From positions 1 through 64,000 of the forward strand of contig DATKZT010000044.1 of NCBI GenBank assembly GCA_035527845.1: a stretch of 64,000 nucleotides of DNA, written 5' to 3'. Position 1 is the first letter of the stretch. Each line of letters begins with the position of its first letter. Positions 17,549-26,771 of the stretch are shown one piece after another. The position numbers and the translations under genes are program-made. The notes below the pieces were generated by a model. It had not been told where the DNA came from, ran no database searches, and saw only the letters and a list, made by a program, of their open reading frames with translations. The DNA comes from JAUWKC01 sp035527845. Its GTDB lineage: Bacteria; Planctomycetota; Phycisphaerae; Sedimentisphaerales; Anaerobacaceae.

Positions 17549-18532
17549 ATGCCGGCGAATTTGACGCCTGAATATTTGAAGGCTGAACAGTGGTACCGCA
17601 CGGCGAGCACCAACGACGAGAAGATTCTTGCGTTGGAGCGGATGCTGTCGGTAATGCCGAAGCACAAGGGGACGGACCATCTGAAGGCGGACCTTCGGCG
17701 GAAGTTGAGCAGGCTTAAGGAGGCGGCGACGCAGAAGAGCAAGGCGTCGGTGACGGATGTTTTTCATGTGCCGCGGACGGGTTCGGGTCAGGTTGTTCTG
17801 CTGGGGACTCCCAACAGCGGCAAGAGCTCGATAGTGGCGGCACTGACGAACGCGAAGATCAATGTGGCGGATTTTCCATTTGCTACGAACGCTCCTGTGC
17901 CGGGGATGGTGATGTTCGAGGACGTTCAGATTGAGCTTGTGGACATGCCGCCTATAACGGCCGACTTTGTGATGCCGGGGCAGGTGGGGACATATCGTCA
18001 CTGTGACCTTATCGCCATCGTTATAGATCTGTCGGAGGACGTGGAAGAACAGTTGCGTGTGTGCGTGGATTTTCTCGAATCGAAGAGTCTGCTGGTCGGT
18101 CCGGAAGCAGCGCGCGACGATGAGCACGGCGACGTTGTCGGCAAGGGTGCGATGTGCATCTGCAGCAAGTGCGATATTGCCGGCGCGGGTGCGCTCGAGA
18201 GGCTTAAGAAGTCGTGCGGGTATCCCTTGGAGTTCATTGAGGTCTCTGCGACTACCGGGGTGGGGCTGGATAAACTGCCGGGTGTGTTTTTCAGATTGTT
18301 GAAGATTATCCGTGTATATGCGAAGCCGCCGGGGAAGAAGCCTGACATGGACGAGCCTTTCACGCTGGCTGCGGGTTCGACGGTTATGGACCTGGCGACG
18401 ACGGTTCATCGGCAGCTGGCTGAGAAGCTGAGGTTTGCGAGGATATGGGGCACGGGCGTTTATGACGGTCAAAACGCGCCGAGAGACCATGTCCTGCACG
18501 ACAGGGACGTTATTGAGTTGCACTTCTCCTGA
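17549..18532 (+). CDS. OBG/DRG-type GTPase with TGS domain
   Basis: A 327-residue protein: N-terminal helical region (1-70), P-loop GTPase domain (G1 GTPNSGKSS near 85, G3 VDMPP, G5 VSATTG), and a C-terminal TGS domain (GSTVMDLATTVHRQL ... DRDVIELHFS). Two motifs are unusual: G3 reads DMPP rather than DTPG, and the guanine-specificity motif reads SKCD rather than NKxD. Such proteins (DRG/Obg family) usually bind ribosomes or tRNA. The start ATG 17549 has GGGAG 4 bases upstream; a longer frame from 17471 overlaps the zinc-ribbon gene and is not supported. The exact role is unknown. Confidence 0.8.
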   Translation: MPANLTPEYLKAEQWYRTASTNDEKILALERMLSVMPKHKGTDHLKADLRRKLSRLKEAATQKSKASVTDVFHVPRTGSGQVVLLGTPNSGKSSIVAALTNAKINVADFPFATNAPVPGMVMFEDVQIELVDMPPITADFVMPGQVGTYRHCDLIAIVIDLSEDVEEQLRVCVDFLESKSLLVGPEAARDDEHGDVVGKGAMCICSKCDIAGAGALERLKKSCGYPLEFIEVSATTGVGLDKLPGVFFRLLKIIRVYAKPPGKKPDMDEPFTLAAGSTVMDLATTVHRQLAEKLRFARIWGTGVYDGQNAPRDHVLHDRDVIELHFS

Positions 18533-18545
18533 ATCGGTCTATAAT
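18518..18545 (+). promoter_or_regulatory. candidate promoter for the M16 protease operon
   Basis: TTGCAC (18518-18523), 16-bp spacer, TATAAT (18540-18545). The -35 box lies in the last codons of the GTPase gene. It gives a leader of about 205 nt before ATG 18760. Confidence 0.45.
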
Positions 18546-18759
18546 CGGTTCCCTGCGTCGGCGTGATATCTCGTGACTGGAATTCCGAGTTCACGGCACC
18601 AAGTGGAATGCGAGGCGTATGGTATATACCGCACCTGCTGAACAAGGCGGTTGCAGGCGGGCGCAAATGTTTGACAGATGTGGAATGATAAGAGGGCCGG
18701 GGCTGAAGGGGAAACAGGTTATCATGAACGATTCGATCGGTAATAATCAGGAGAGGAAC

Positions 18760-20301
18760 ATGAATCATAAGAAACGGGGCGCGTCAAAATCGGGCGTTGT
18801 TCTTATAGGTGCGATCATTTTATTTATCGGCGGGGTGGTCCTGTGGTCCGGCTGTGTTCAGGCCCAGGACATGGGGGAGTTCGAGAAGCGGATGACCGAA
18901 TTTACGCTGGCGAACGGGCTGAAGTTTCTGGTTCTCGAACGTCACGAGGCGCCGGTGGTTTCTTTTCATACTTATGCGGACGTTGGTTCGGTCGATGAGG
19001 TAAAGGGCATTACGGGTTTGGCGCATCTTTTCGAGCATATGGCGTTCAAGGGTACGAGGACGATCGGCACGAAGGACTATCCAGCCGAGGCACGGGCCAT
19101 GGCAAAGATGGACAAGGCATTTGCGGCGATTAAGGTTGAGCGTGCGAAGGCGGGCGGGGGCGATAAGGCGCGGCTGGAGGCGCTTCAAAAGCAGTTCGAG
19201 CAGGCGCAGCAGGACGAGCAGAAGTATCTGGTCCATGACGAATACGAGGAGGCTTACGCCCGGGAAGGTGCTTCGGGCTTCAATGCTTATACGAGCTTTG
19301 ACGCGACGCAGTATGTTGTGAGTCTGCCGTCGAATAAGGTGGAGCTTTGGATGTCGCTGGAATCGGAGCGGTTCGGCAATCCTGTGCTGCGGGAGTTCTA
19401 CAAGGAGAAGAACGTGGTGATGGAAGAGCGGCGTCTTGGTACGGAGAGCAGTCCGCAGGGTCGTTTGTGGGAGGAATTCATGGCCACGGCCTATAAGGCG
19501 CATCCGTACGGCGAGCCCATCATAGGGCACATGAGTGATTTGCAGACGCTGACGCGGGGTGAGGCGGAGGCGTTTTTCAAGAAGTATTACGGGCCGGCTA
19601 ATCTGACGATTGCGATTGTCGGGGACGTTGATCCGTGCGAGGTGAGGAAGCTGGCTGAAAAGCATTTTGGCTGTATCCCGGGCGGTCCGAAGCCTGCTGC
19701 GGTGGAGACGGTGGAACCGCCGCAAGGTGGGGAGCGTCGCGTGGTTGTGGAGGACAGGGCGCAGCCTGTGGTAATAATAGGTTATCACAAGCCTTCTTTC
19801 AACGACCCCAACGATGCGGTTTTCGACGCGATAGCGGATATCATGGGCGAGGGTCGCACGTCGCGTTTGTATAAGAGTCTGGTGAAGGAGAAGAAGATTG
19901 CGATGGCGGCGTACGCATTCGGGGGGCTTCCGGGGAACAAATATCCGGGGCTGTTTGTGTTCTATGTGGTGCCGGCGAAAGGTCACACGACCGAAGAGTG
20001 TGAGGAGGCGGTTTACGCTGAAATAGAGAGGCTCAAATCCGAGCCGGCGTCGGGTGAGGAGCTTGAGAAGGCGAGGACTCGCAGCCGGGCCGGGCTGATA
20101 CGGCAGCTTGCGTCCAACGATGATCTGGCCGCGGAGCTGACATTTTATGAGGTGATAAGCGGGGACTGGCGGAACATGTTCAGGCAGCTCGACAAGATAG
20201 ATAGGGTTACGGCGGATGACATCCAGCGTGTCGCCGCGGAATACTTCACGAGGAAGAACAGGACGGTCGGGGTCATCGAGACGACAGAGAGCGGGAATTG
20301 A
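18760..20301 (+). CDS. M16 family zinc protease, catalytic subunit
   Basis: About 513 residues, exported (N-terminal hydrophobic segment, then WSGCVQA, possibly a lipobox). The inverted zinc motif HxxEH (HLFEHMAFKGT) is intact near residue 90, and the downstream glutamate is in VVMEERR. A long charged helical insertion (about 110-160, KVERAKAGGGDKARLEALQK) lies after the zinc helix and is not part of the core fold. The C-terminal M16 domain follows. ATG 18760 is chosen because GAGAGGA directly precedes it; earlier in-frame starts lack such a site. It pairs with the next gene, a non-catalytic homologue. Confidence 0.88.
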   Translation: MNHKKRGASKSGVVLIGAIILFIGGVVLWSGCVQAQDMGEFEKRMTEFTLANGLKFLVLERHEAPVVSFHTYADVGSVDEVKGITGLAHLFEHMAFKGTRTIGTKDYPAEARAMAKMDKAFAAIKVERAKAGGGDKARLEALQKQFEQAQQDEQKYLVHDEYEEAYAREGASGFNAYTSFDATQYVVSLPSNKVELWMSLESERFGNPVLREFYKEKNVVMEERRLGTESSPQGRLWEEFMATAYKAHPYGEPIIGHMSDLQTLTRGEAEAFFKKYYGPANLTIAIVGDVDPCEVRKLAEKHFGCIPGGPKPAAVETVEPPQGGERRVVVEDRAQPVVIIGYHKPSFNDPNDAVFDAIADIMGEGRTSRLYKSLVKEKKIAMAAYAFGGLPGNKYPGLFVFYVVPAKGHTTEECEEAVYAEIERLKSEPASGEELEKARTRSRAGLIRQLASNDDLAAELTFYEVISGDWRNMFRQLDKIDRVTADDIQRVAAEYFTRKNRTVGVIETTESGN

Positions 20302-20320
20302 TTTTGGCAGGAGCATTGAA

Positions 20321-21805
20321 ATGAAAGACGACAGGTTTTTCGTGGTCAGAGCCTCCATTTTGTTGACGGTTGTTGTGTGCTTTTTATCGTCGGGCTGCCG
20401 TCAAATGCGGACCACGAGCTACAGGGAGCTGGAGTATCCCGGAGTGCATGATATAGAGGTGCCGAAGGTCGAGCGGGTGACATTGGCCAACGGCATGCGG
20501 TTGTTTTTGCTGGAGGACCATGAGCTTCCACTTATAAGCGTCTCGGCGCGTATTCGCACGGGTTCGATTTATGAGCCGGCGGACAAGGCGGGTCTTGCGA
20601 ACATTACGGGGACGGTGATGCGGACCGGCGGGACCATCGGCAGGACGGGGGATGAGATAGACGAGGAGCTGGAGCGGATTGCGGCGTCGGTCGAGACGGG
20701 TATCGGGCTCAATTACGGTTCCGCCTATATGTCGGTTCTGAAAGGGGATATCGAGACGGGTCTATCGATACTGGCGGACGTGCTGATGAACCCGGCGTTT
20801 CGCGAGGAGAAGATAGAGCTTGCGAAGATACAGCACCGCAGTGCGATTGCGAGGCGGAACGACAGTCCGGGGCAGATAGCAGGGCGGGAGTTCAGCAAGC
20901 TCATTTATGGCCCGAACAGCGTTTATGCGCGGCAGACGGAGTATGCGACTGTCGATAACATCCGGCGGGAGGACCTGATTGCGTTTCACAAGAAGTACTA
21001 TCATCCCAATAACGTCATGCTGGCGGTGTGGGGGGATTTCGAGACGGGGCGAATGATCAAGAGGATTGAGGAGGCTTTCGGGGGGTGGGAGAAGGTTGAT
21101 ACTGAACCCGGCGCCGCACCGCAGGTGCAGTACGACTTTCGTTCGACGGTAAACCTTGTTCGCAAGGAGGATATCAATCAGAGCAATATTTACCTCGGTC
21201 ACATCGGCGGGATTATGAGCGACCCGGATTATTTTGCGCTGACGGTAATGAACCAGATTCTGGGCAGCAGTTTTACGGGTCGGCTATTTAAGAACGTTCG
21301 GTCGCGGCAGGGGCTGGCGTATTCTGTTTTCGGCAGGTATTCGGCCGACTATGATCACAGCGGCGTTTTTTACGTGGGGTGTCAGACGAAGTCGGAGGAA
21401 ACGGTCAAGGCGATTGTCGCGATGGAGAAAGAGGTCGAAAGGATTGCCGAGAGTCCGGTGACGGACGAGGAGCTGGCTCTGGCCAAGGACAGTTATCTTA
21501 ACAAGTTCGTGTTCAACTTCGATACGAACGGTGAGATTGTGGTGCGGCTGATGACGTATGAATATTTCGGTTATCCGCGGGATTTTCTTCAGAAGACGAA
21601 AGAGAATGTGGAGCGTGTGACGAAGGGTGACGTGCTTCGGGTTGCCCGTGAGCATCTGAGGCCGGAGAAGCTGCAGGTGCTTGTTGTGGGTCGGCCGGAG
21701 GATTTCGATGAGCCGCTATCGGTTCTGGGTCCGGTTCGGGAAATCGATATTACTATTCCGGCGGCGGGGCAGGAAGGGGCTGTTTCGGCAGCGGGGAAAG
21801 ATTAG
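20321..21805 (+). CDS. M16 family protein lacking the zinc motif (partner subunit)
   Basis: About 494 residues, lipoprotein-like (hydrophobic segment ending FLSSGC). It has the two-domain M16 fold, but the position of HxxEH reads NITGT (GLANITGTVMRTGG), so it cannot bind zinc there. It keeps the conserved arginine/tyrosine region (RSRQGLAYSVFGRY) that shapes the substrate chamber. Two-gene M16 systems with one active and one inactive subunit are known. GGAG lies 7 bases before ATG 20321, 19 bp after the catalytic gene, so the pair is an operon acting in the periplasm. Substrates are unknown. Confidence 0.85.
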   Translation: MKDDRFFVVRASILLTVVVCFLSSGCRQMRTTSYRELEYPGVHDIEVPKVERVTLANGMRLFLLEDHELPLISVSARIRTGSIYEPADKAGLANITGTVMRTGGTIGRTGDEIDEELERIAASVETGIGLNYGSAYMSVLKGDIETGLSILADVLMNPAFREEKIELAKIQHRSAIARRNDSPGQIAGREFSKLIYGPNSVYARQTEYATVDNIRREDLIAFHKKYYHPNNVMLAVWGDFETGRMIKRIEEAFGGWEKVDTEPGAAPQVQYDFRSTVNLVRKEDINQSNIYLGHIGGIMSDPDYFALTVMNQILGSSFTGRLFKNVRSRQGLAYSVFGRYSADYDHSGVFYVGCQTKSEETVKAIVAMEKEVERIAESPVTDEELALAKDSYLNKFVFNFDTNGEIVVRLMTYEYFGYPRDFLQKTKENVERVTKGDVLRVAREHLRPEKLQVLVVGRPEDFDEPLSVLGPVREIDITIPAAGQEGAVSAAGKD

Positions 21806-21849
21806 TTTGGATAGTCCGGCAAGAAGGGTTAATGAGTAGGAGATTGGAA

Positions 21850-23826
21850 ATGCTTAGAGTTCGCGTCACAGTAATCGGCGTATTAGTGGTGTTGGTCTCA
21901 ATTGGTATTTGCGCTGCGGCAGGTGGGGACGAAGCATCGGTGCAGCGATCCGTTGTGACAATTGAAGCGGGCAAGATTGGTGAGCCTGTTTCACCGTACA
22001 TCTATGGGCAGTTCATCGAGCATCTCGGGCGTTGCATTTACGGTGGCATCTGGGCGGAAATGCTCGAGGACCGCAAGTTCTACTATCCTATTCCGGCCGA
22101 CGGCCCCATCTGGAAAGAGCACGAGGGGGCCGGGGTGCTTGCCGGCTCGCCGTGGGAGATTACAGGGTGGCCGGGGCAAACGGTGACAATGACCAAGGAT
22201 AAGGCGTACTGCGGAGAGCATTCAGCACGGATTCAGGTCGCAGCCAAGGCGCCGGTGGGGATTCATCAGAGAGGACTTGGCCTGGTCAAAGGTAAGAAAT
22301 ACACAGGATATATAGTTCTGGCGGCGGACGACGCAGACACCGAGTGTCAGATCAACCTTATTTGGGGCAAGGGGTCGTCGGATGGGGGACAAACGGTGAC
22401 ATTGCCCCGCCTGAGTAAAGATTTCAAGAAGTATCCGTTCGAATTTACCTGCGGGGGCGATACGGAGGACGGTTGGCTGCGGATTCTGGTGTTTGGAAAA
22501 GGGGCGGAGCCGGCCGGCGCGGTGACGGTCGGCGCGGTCTCGCTTATGCCTGCGGACAATATCAAGGGGATGCGGGCGGACACCATCAAGCTGCTAAAGG
22601 AACTCAATGCCCCGATATATCGCTGGCCGGGGGGGAACTTTGTGAGCGGCTATGACTGGCGCGACGGTGTCGGTGAGCGGGACAAGCGTCCGCCGCGGAA
22701 GAACCCGGCCTGGACGGGCGTCGAGCATAATGACTTCGGCCTTGACGAATTTATTATTTTCTGTCGTGAGGTTGGCGCGGAGCCCTTGATTGTCGCCAAT
22801 TCGGGCTTCGGGGACGACCACTCGGCAGGCGAGGAAGTTGCATACGCAAACGGCTCGGCCGATATGCCTATGGGCAGGTGGCGGGCCGAAAACGGCCATC
22901 CCAAACCTTACAATGTCAAGTGGTGGGGGATAGGCAATGAAATGTACGGCAAGTGGCAACTGGGGCACGTGTCACTTGAGCATTACGTGCAGAAGCACAA
23001 TCTTTTCGCCAGGGCGATGCGCAAAGTGGACCCCTCCATCAAGCTGGTTGCCGTCGGCGACACAGGGAACTGGTCGAGAGGAATGCTGAGTAACTGCGCC
23101 GACTATATGGACCTGATAAGCGAGCACTTTTATAGGGGAGAGAACAAGTCCGTGGTTGATCACGTGTGGCAGACCGTTGACGCCATCCGCAGCAAGGTCG
23201 AGGCCCACCGTAGTTACCGCGAAAAAATTGAGTCGCTCAAAGGCAAAGATATCCGCATTGCCCTTGATGAATGGAACTACTGGCACAGGCCGTACGTTTA
23301 CGAGTACGGGGAGCTTGGGTGTCGCTATACTCTGAAGGATGCTTTGGGCATCGCGACGGGTCTCCATGAGATGATTCGCAGCAGCGACATGATTTTCATG
23401 GCCAACTATGCGCAGACGGTTAATGTCATCGGCTGCATCAAAACCACCAAGACCGAGGCGGCCTTTGCAACGACCGGCCTGGCGTTGAAGCTGTATCGCA
23501 ATCACTTCGGAACGATTCCGGTCGAGGTCAGCGGCAGCTTCGAGCCTCTGGACGTGGTTGCTGCGTGGACCGCAGACCGCAAAGCGCTGACGATTGCCGT
23601 GGTCAACCCCACCGCCGAGAGCCGTGAGGTCACAATAGACATGAAAGATGCCGGGCGAACCGGCAGCGGAAAGCTTTGGCAGATTGGCGGCTCCGACCCG
23701 AATGCCTACAACGAACCGGGGAAAGCGGCGAAGGTTGTGATTGAAGAAAGGCTGTTGACCGGTAGCGCCCGCGAACTCGGTGCGGCGCCATATAGCGTCA
23801 GCGTGTATGAACTGGCGGCCAAGTGA
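21850..23826 (+). CDS. alpha-L-arabinofuranosidase, GH51 family, secreted
   Basis: About 658 residues. A signal peptide (hydrophobic stretch ending CAAAGG) precedes a carbohydrate-binding-like jelly-roll region (about 130-240) inside the GH51 architecture. A (beta/alpha)8 barrel follows with the acid/base glutamate in WWGIGNEMYG (near 362) and the nucleophile in ALDEWNYW (near 473). A C-terminal beta-sandwich ends the protein. The opening PVSPYIYGQFIEHLGRCIYGGIWAEML is cut here to its key elements: YGQFIEH is the GH51 hallmark. ATG 21850 is preferred over 21832 because AGGAG is 7 bases before it. It releases arabinose from arabinan or arabinoxylan. Confidence 0.9.
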   Translation: MLRVRVTVIGVLVVLVSIGICAAAGGDEASVQRSVVTIEAGKIGEPVSPYIYGQFIEHLGRCIYGGIWAEMLEDRKFYYPIPADGPIWKEHEGAGVLAGSPWEITGWPGQTVTMTKDKAYCGEHSARIQVAAKAPVGIHQRGLGLVKGKKYTGYIVLAADDADTECQINLIWGKGSSDGGQTVTLPRLSKDFKKYPFEFTCGGDTEDGWLRILVFGKGAEPAGAVTVGAVSLMPADNIKGMRADTIKLLKELNAPIYRWPGGNFVSGYDWRDGVGERDKRPPRKNPAWTGVEHNDFGLDEFIIFCREVGAEPLIVANSGFGDDHSAGEEVAYANGSADMPMGRWRAENGHPKPYNVKWWGIGNEMYGKWQLGHVSLEHYVQKHNLFARAMRKVDPSIKLVAVGDTGNWSRGMLSNCADYMDLISEHFYRGENKSVVDHVWQTVDAIRSKVEAHRSYREKIESLKGKDIRIALDEWNYWHRPYVYEYGELGCRYTLKDALGIATGLHEMIRSSDMIFMANYAQTVNVIGCIKTTKTEAAFATTGLALKLYRNHFGTIPVEVSGSFEPLDVVAAWTADRKALTIAVVNPTAESREVTIDMKDAGRTGSGKLWQIGGSDPNAYNEPGKAAKVVIEERLLTGSARELGAAPYSVSVYELAAK

Positions 23827-23882
23827 TGGGGTTCAAACGGGCCCGGATATTCAAGCGGCTTGATGAGCGAAGGCTTTGGGGC

Positions 23883-23911
23883 TTGTCGGCGGTGAGTGAT
23901 TCTGCTATAAT
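23883..23911 (+). promoter_or_regulatory. sigma-70-type promoter
   Basis: TTGTCG (23883-23888), 17-bp spacer, TATAAT (23906-23911). A start near 23918 excludes the upstream GTG (23912) of the small Cys-rich gene and supports ATG 23966. Confidence 0.6.
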
Positions 23912-23965
23912 GTGCTCTGGAATTATATCGATGATGTTGTTTTCGAGAAGGAGACTGAGCCGACC

Positions 23966-24160
23966 ATGGAATGCAATAAAGACCAGAACATGAAGAACTG
24001 CAATTGCAGCTATCCGGGGTGCAGCCGGAAGGGCGTTTGCTGCGATTGTTTGAGTTATCATTTGTCATCGAGGCAGCTTCCGGGATGCTGTTTTCCCGAT
24101 GACGTTGAGAAGACATACGACCGGAGCTTCAGGGCGTTTGCGAAGGCGTGGGGGCTGTGA
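23966..24160 (+). CDS. DUF6485-type cysteine-rich small protein
   Basis: A 64-residue protein with nine cysteines: C3, then CNCSYPGCSRKGVCCDCL and CC in LPGCCFPDDVEKTYDRS. The pattern (C-x-C-x4-C-x5-CC-x-C, then CCFP and EKTYDRS) matches what I recall as the DUF6485 family, probably a metal-binding cytoplasmic protein found in many anaerobes. It has its own promoter, stands alone, and is convergent with the subtilase gene across a strong hairpin. The reaction or role is unknown. Confidence 0.75.
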   Translation: MECNKDQNMKNCNCSYPGCSRKGVCCDCLSYHLSSRQLPGCCFPDDVEKTYDRSFRAFAKAWGL

Positions 24161-24203
24161 CCGGTTTTTCAGCGAAAGTGCTTGAGAGCAGCGTCTAAAG
24201 AAG

Positions 24204-24239
24204 ACGGCCGCTCAAGTGCGACAGCACTGAAGCGGCCGT
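24204..24239 (-). terminator. strong hairpin between convergent genes
   Basis: ACGGCCGCT (24204-24212) pairs with AGCGGCCGT (24231-24239); inside, AGTGC pairs with GCACT around a GACA loop. On the minus strand it is followed by TCTTCTTT, so it mainly ends the subtilase transcript, but it may act on both strands. Confidence 0.75.
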
Positions 24240-24262
24240 ATCAATTTCTAAATCAATCCGTG

Positions 24263-26593
24263 TTACGGCACGGCTACGGAATCGCTGGTTTCTGCGTTGT
24301 CGGCGGGGTTATATGTCCAGCCTGAGTTTGTAACGTTGGTTACCGTTACCGTAAAGGTTGTGCCACTTGAAGGTTTCTTGAGCTTGTCGGATTGAAGCGT
24401 GATCTGTCCGGCAGCGTCAGTTGTTCCCACATCGCTGTCGGAGGTTGCACCGCTCCACTTTGCAGAGACGGTCGTCCCTGCGACAGGGGCACCGGCGGTG
24501 TTTACGATGGTTACTGTGGCTACGCCGTTATAGTTTACCCCGGCGTTCTTTAGAGACATCGCAATACCGGCCACGTGCATGGCGACGGCAGACGCTTCGT
24601 TTACATTAACTGTGGTGGTTGCGCTGTTATCGGCGGTATCGGTTTCGCCGGAGACGACGCTTGCGTTTGCTTCGAGCAGGTGAGCAGTTATGGACGCGCC
24701 GGTGGTGTTCCAGTCGAATGAAACGGTTGTTGACGCGCCGGCGGCGACGGATTTTACTTGTGAGCCGATGGAGGTGTTGTCGGTGGCGTCCCTCAATGTA
24801 ATGGTGGTTGTTTCAGCAAAGCTGCCCTGGTTCTGAACGGTTATGGAGACGGGGACCACGTCGCCTTCGATAGCTTGTGAAGGTGCATTGAGGGCGGTGA
24901 TGGCGACGTCGTGGACGGGCTCGTTCACAGTGACCGTCGTGGTCATTGTATTGTCGGCGGTATCAGTTTCGCCGGGTACCGTGCCTGCCTGAGCAAGGAG
25001 GACGTGTCCCGTTATGGATGCGCCGGTGGTGTTCCAATTGAAGGGAATGAGGGTTGAGTCGCCGGGATCGAGCGTTACCGGTTGTGAACCTATGAGCGAG
25101 CCTGCCGTCGTGTCGGTGAGGGTTACGGTGGTCGTCTCGGCGTCGGTACCCTGATTTGTGACTGTCACGGAGATTGAAACTGCGTCTCCCTGGTAGGCGT
25201 CCAGAGGTGCGTTGAGGGCGATTACTGCGACGTCGTGAATGGGGGCGGGAGAAAAGGCGAGGGCGGCGTAAGCATCCAGCAGGCCCCAGCCATAAGTGCT
25301 GTCCCAGCCTGGGGCGCCCAAATCTCTGGCGGTGTCCTGCAGAGCGGCCCTTACCTCATCAGGTGAGGTAACTCCGTCTCCATCGGTGTCGGCGTTTCCG
25401 TTTGCAATCAGCAAAGCGGCCACGCCCGATACGTGAGGCGCCGCCATTGAAGTTCCCTGATAGAAGAAATAGCCCCAGTCATTAAGGCTGTTGCCGAAAG
25501 TCTGTTGCAAAACGCCGTCGGAGTAGGTGTCTCCATTCTGGTCCACGTATATGTCCCCGCCAGGGGCGACCAGGTCAAGCCCGCTGCCGTAGTTGGAGTA
25601 ATACGCGAGCGTTTGGTCGTAGCGAGTTGCGCCTACGGCGATGCAGTAGGTATTGTAGGCTGCGGGGTAGCTGAGGGTCGAGCTGGAGTTGTTGCCCGCG
25701 GCGCAGACGATGGTGACGCCCATGCCATAGGCGTATGCGAGGGCGTTTTCGAGGGTTGTGGAGGGGCTTGATCCGCCGAGGCTCATGTTAATCACAGCGG
25801 CGCCGTTGTCTGCGGCGAAGTAGATGCCGTCGGCGATATCGGTGTAGGAGCCGGAGCCCAGAGAATTGAGGACCTTCACGGGCATTATTGAGGTATTGAA
25901 GGCTATGCCGGCGACGCCGAGGTTATTGTTTGTGCTCTGGGCGATAGTTCCGGTGACGTGTGTGCCATGTCCCTCGTCGTCGTTGGGATGGTCGTCGTTG
26001 TTGACAAAATCATAACCAGCGACGAACAACGTGCTCGCCAAGTCGGGGGCAAGATAATAATACTTCTTCAATCGCCTGGTTCCTTCGGCGTAGTTTTCGT
26101 AGGCGACTCCCGTATCTATGACTGCGACAATCACATCCGGACTGCCGGTCTGAATATTCCAGGCGGATTCCATATTGATGCCGCCGTGGGCAGGAGCGCG
26201 GAGATGCCACTGATAGGAATAGTAGGTATCATTGGGGACCATAAGTGCTGTTGCTATGAAGTTCTGCTCGGCGTATTCGACGTTCGGATTCTTGCTGTAA
26301 ATCGCCACCATTTCTTCGACGGTCTTGTTTGGTGGGATTCGGAGGCGCCTGAACTGGCCGCGGTTGCTTATTGAGAGGACGGAGCTACCCTGCCGGTCGT
26401 TTATTCCTCTGATAACGTCATCGGAAACCCCGGGCTTGAACTTGACAATGATCTCGGCCGGGGCCCATTTCGGGGCTTCAACGGTTTGCAGGTTGTCTTT
26501 TACGCGAAACTCCTGGCCTGCGCCAACGGCATTGAGGCTCAGGACCAACAGGGCCGCCATTACGAAAACAAAACTTGTATTTCTGGTTCTCAT
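24263..26593 (-). CDS. secreted subtilisin-like serine protease (S8) with CARDB repeats
   Basis: A 776-residue exoprotease. Signal peptide 1-25; inhibitor-I9-like propeptide about 45-115; S8 catalytic domain about 128-450 with D160 (VIDTG), H209 (GHGTHV), oxyanion N301 and S382 (GTSMAAPH). An EF-hand-like calcium loop (DTDGDGVTSPDE) sits near 405-416. Two tandem CARDB-type beta-sandwich repeats (about 455-560 and 561-668, each starting HDVAV/I-ALNAP) precede a C-terminal Ig-like domain (about 670-776). AGGAG lies 9 bases before the ATG. It has the same promoter as the matrixin gene upstream, which suggests shared control. Confidence 0.93.
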   Translation of the reverse strand: MRTRNTSFVFVMAALLVLSLNAVGAGQEFRVKDNLQTVEAPKWAPAEIIVKFKPGVSDDVIRGINDRQGSSVLSISNRGQFRRLRIPPNKTVEEMVAIYSKNPNVEYAEQNFIATALMVPNDTYYSYQWHLRAPAHGGINMESAWNIQTGSPDVIVAVIDTGVAYENYAEGTRRLKKYYYLAPDLASTLFVAGYDFVNNDDHPNDDEGHGTHVTGTIAQSTNNNLGVAGIAFNTSIMPVKVLNSLGSGSYTDIADGIYFAADNGAAVINMSLGGSSPSTTLENALAYAYGMGVTIVCAAGNNSSSTLSYPAAYNTYCIAVGATRYDQTLAYYSNYGSGLDLVAPGGDIYVDQNGDTYSDGVLQQTFGNSLNDWGYFFYQGTSMAAPHVSGVAALLIANGNADTDGDGVTSPDEVRAALQDTARDLGAPGWDSTYGWGLLDAYAALAFSPAPIHDVAVIALNAPLDAYQGDAVSISVTVTNQGTDAETTTVTLTDTTAGSLIGSQPVTLDPGDSTLIPFNWNTTGASITGHVLLAQAGTVPGETDTADNTMTTTVTVNEPVHDVAITALNAPSQAIEGDVVPVSITVQNQGSFAETTTITLRDATDNTSIGSQVKSVAAGASTTVSFDWNTTGASITAHLLEANASVVSGETDTADNSATTTVNVNEASAVAMHVAGIAMSLKNAGVNYNGVATVTIVNTAGAPVAGTTVSAKWSGATSDSDVGTTDAAGQITLQSDKLKKPSSGTTFTVTVTNVTNSGWTYNPADNAETSDSVAVP

Positions 26594-26661
26594 CGCTTGC
26601 GTCTCCTACTTAACTGTTTTTTCAGCACAGATGGTCAGAATACCCGCTCCTGACCCAATAT

Positions 26662-26689
26662 ATTATCGGCCTTGAGGGTCAAAAGTCAA
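26662..26689 (-). promoter_or_regulatory. promoter of the subtilase gene, conserved with the matrixin promoter
   Basis: On the minus strand TTGACT, 16-bp spacer, GATAAT. The spacer (TTTGACCCTCAAGGCC) differs at only two positions from that of the matrixin promoter at 27684-27711, more conservation than a core promoter needs. Confidence 0.75.
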
Positions 26690-26771
26690 GCAAAATATCG
26701 CCTGTGATGCGATTATTTGTGCTCAGCCGCCGAATCGCCGCTCCGAGAGGTACTCTTTGAAACCTGCACTG

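Noticed and set aside
18820..20358. 512-codon minus-strand frame
   Set aside because: Antisense to the M16 catalytic gene, with Arg/Leu-rich shadow composition.
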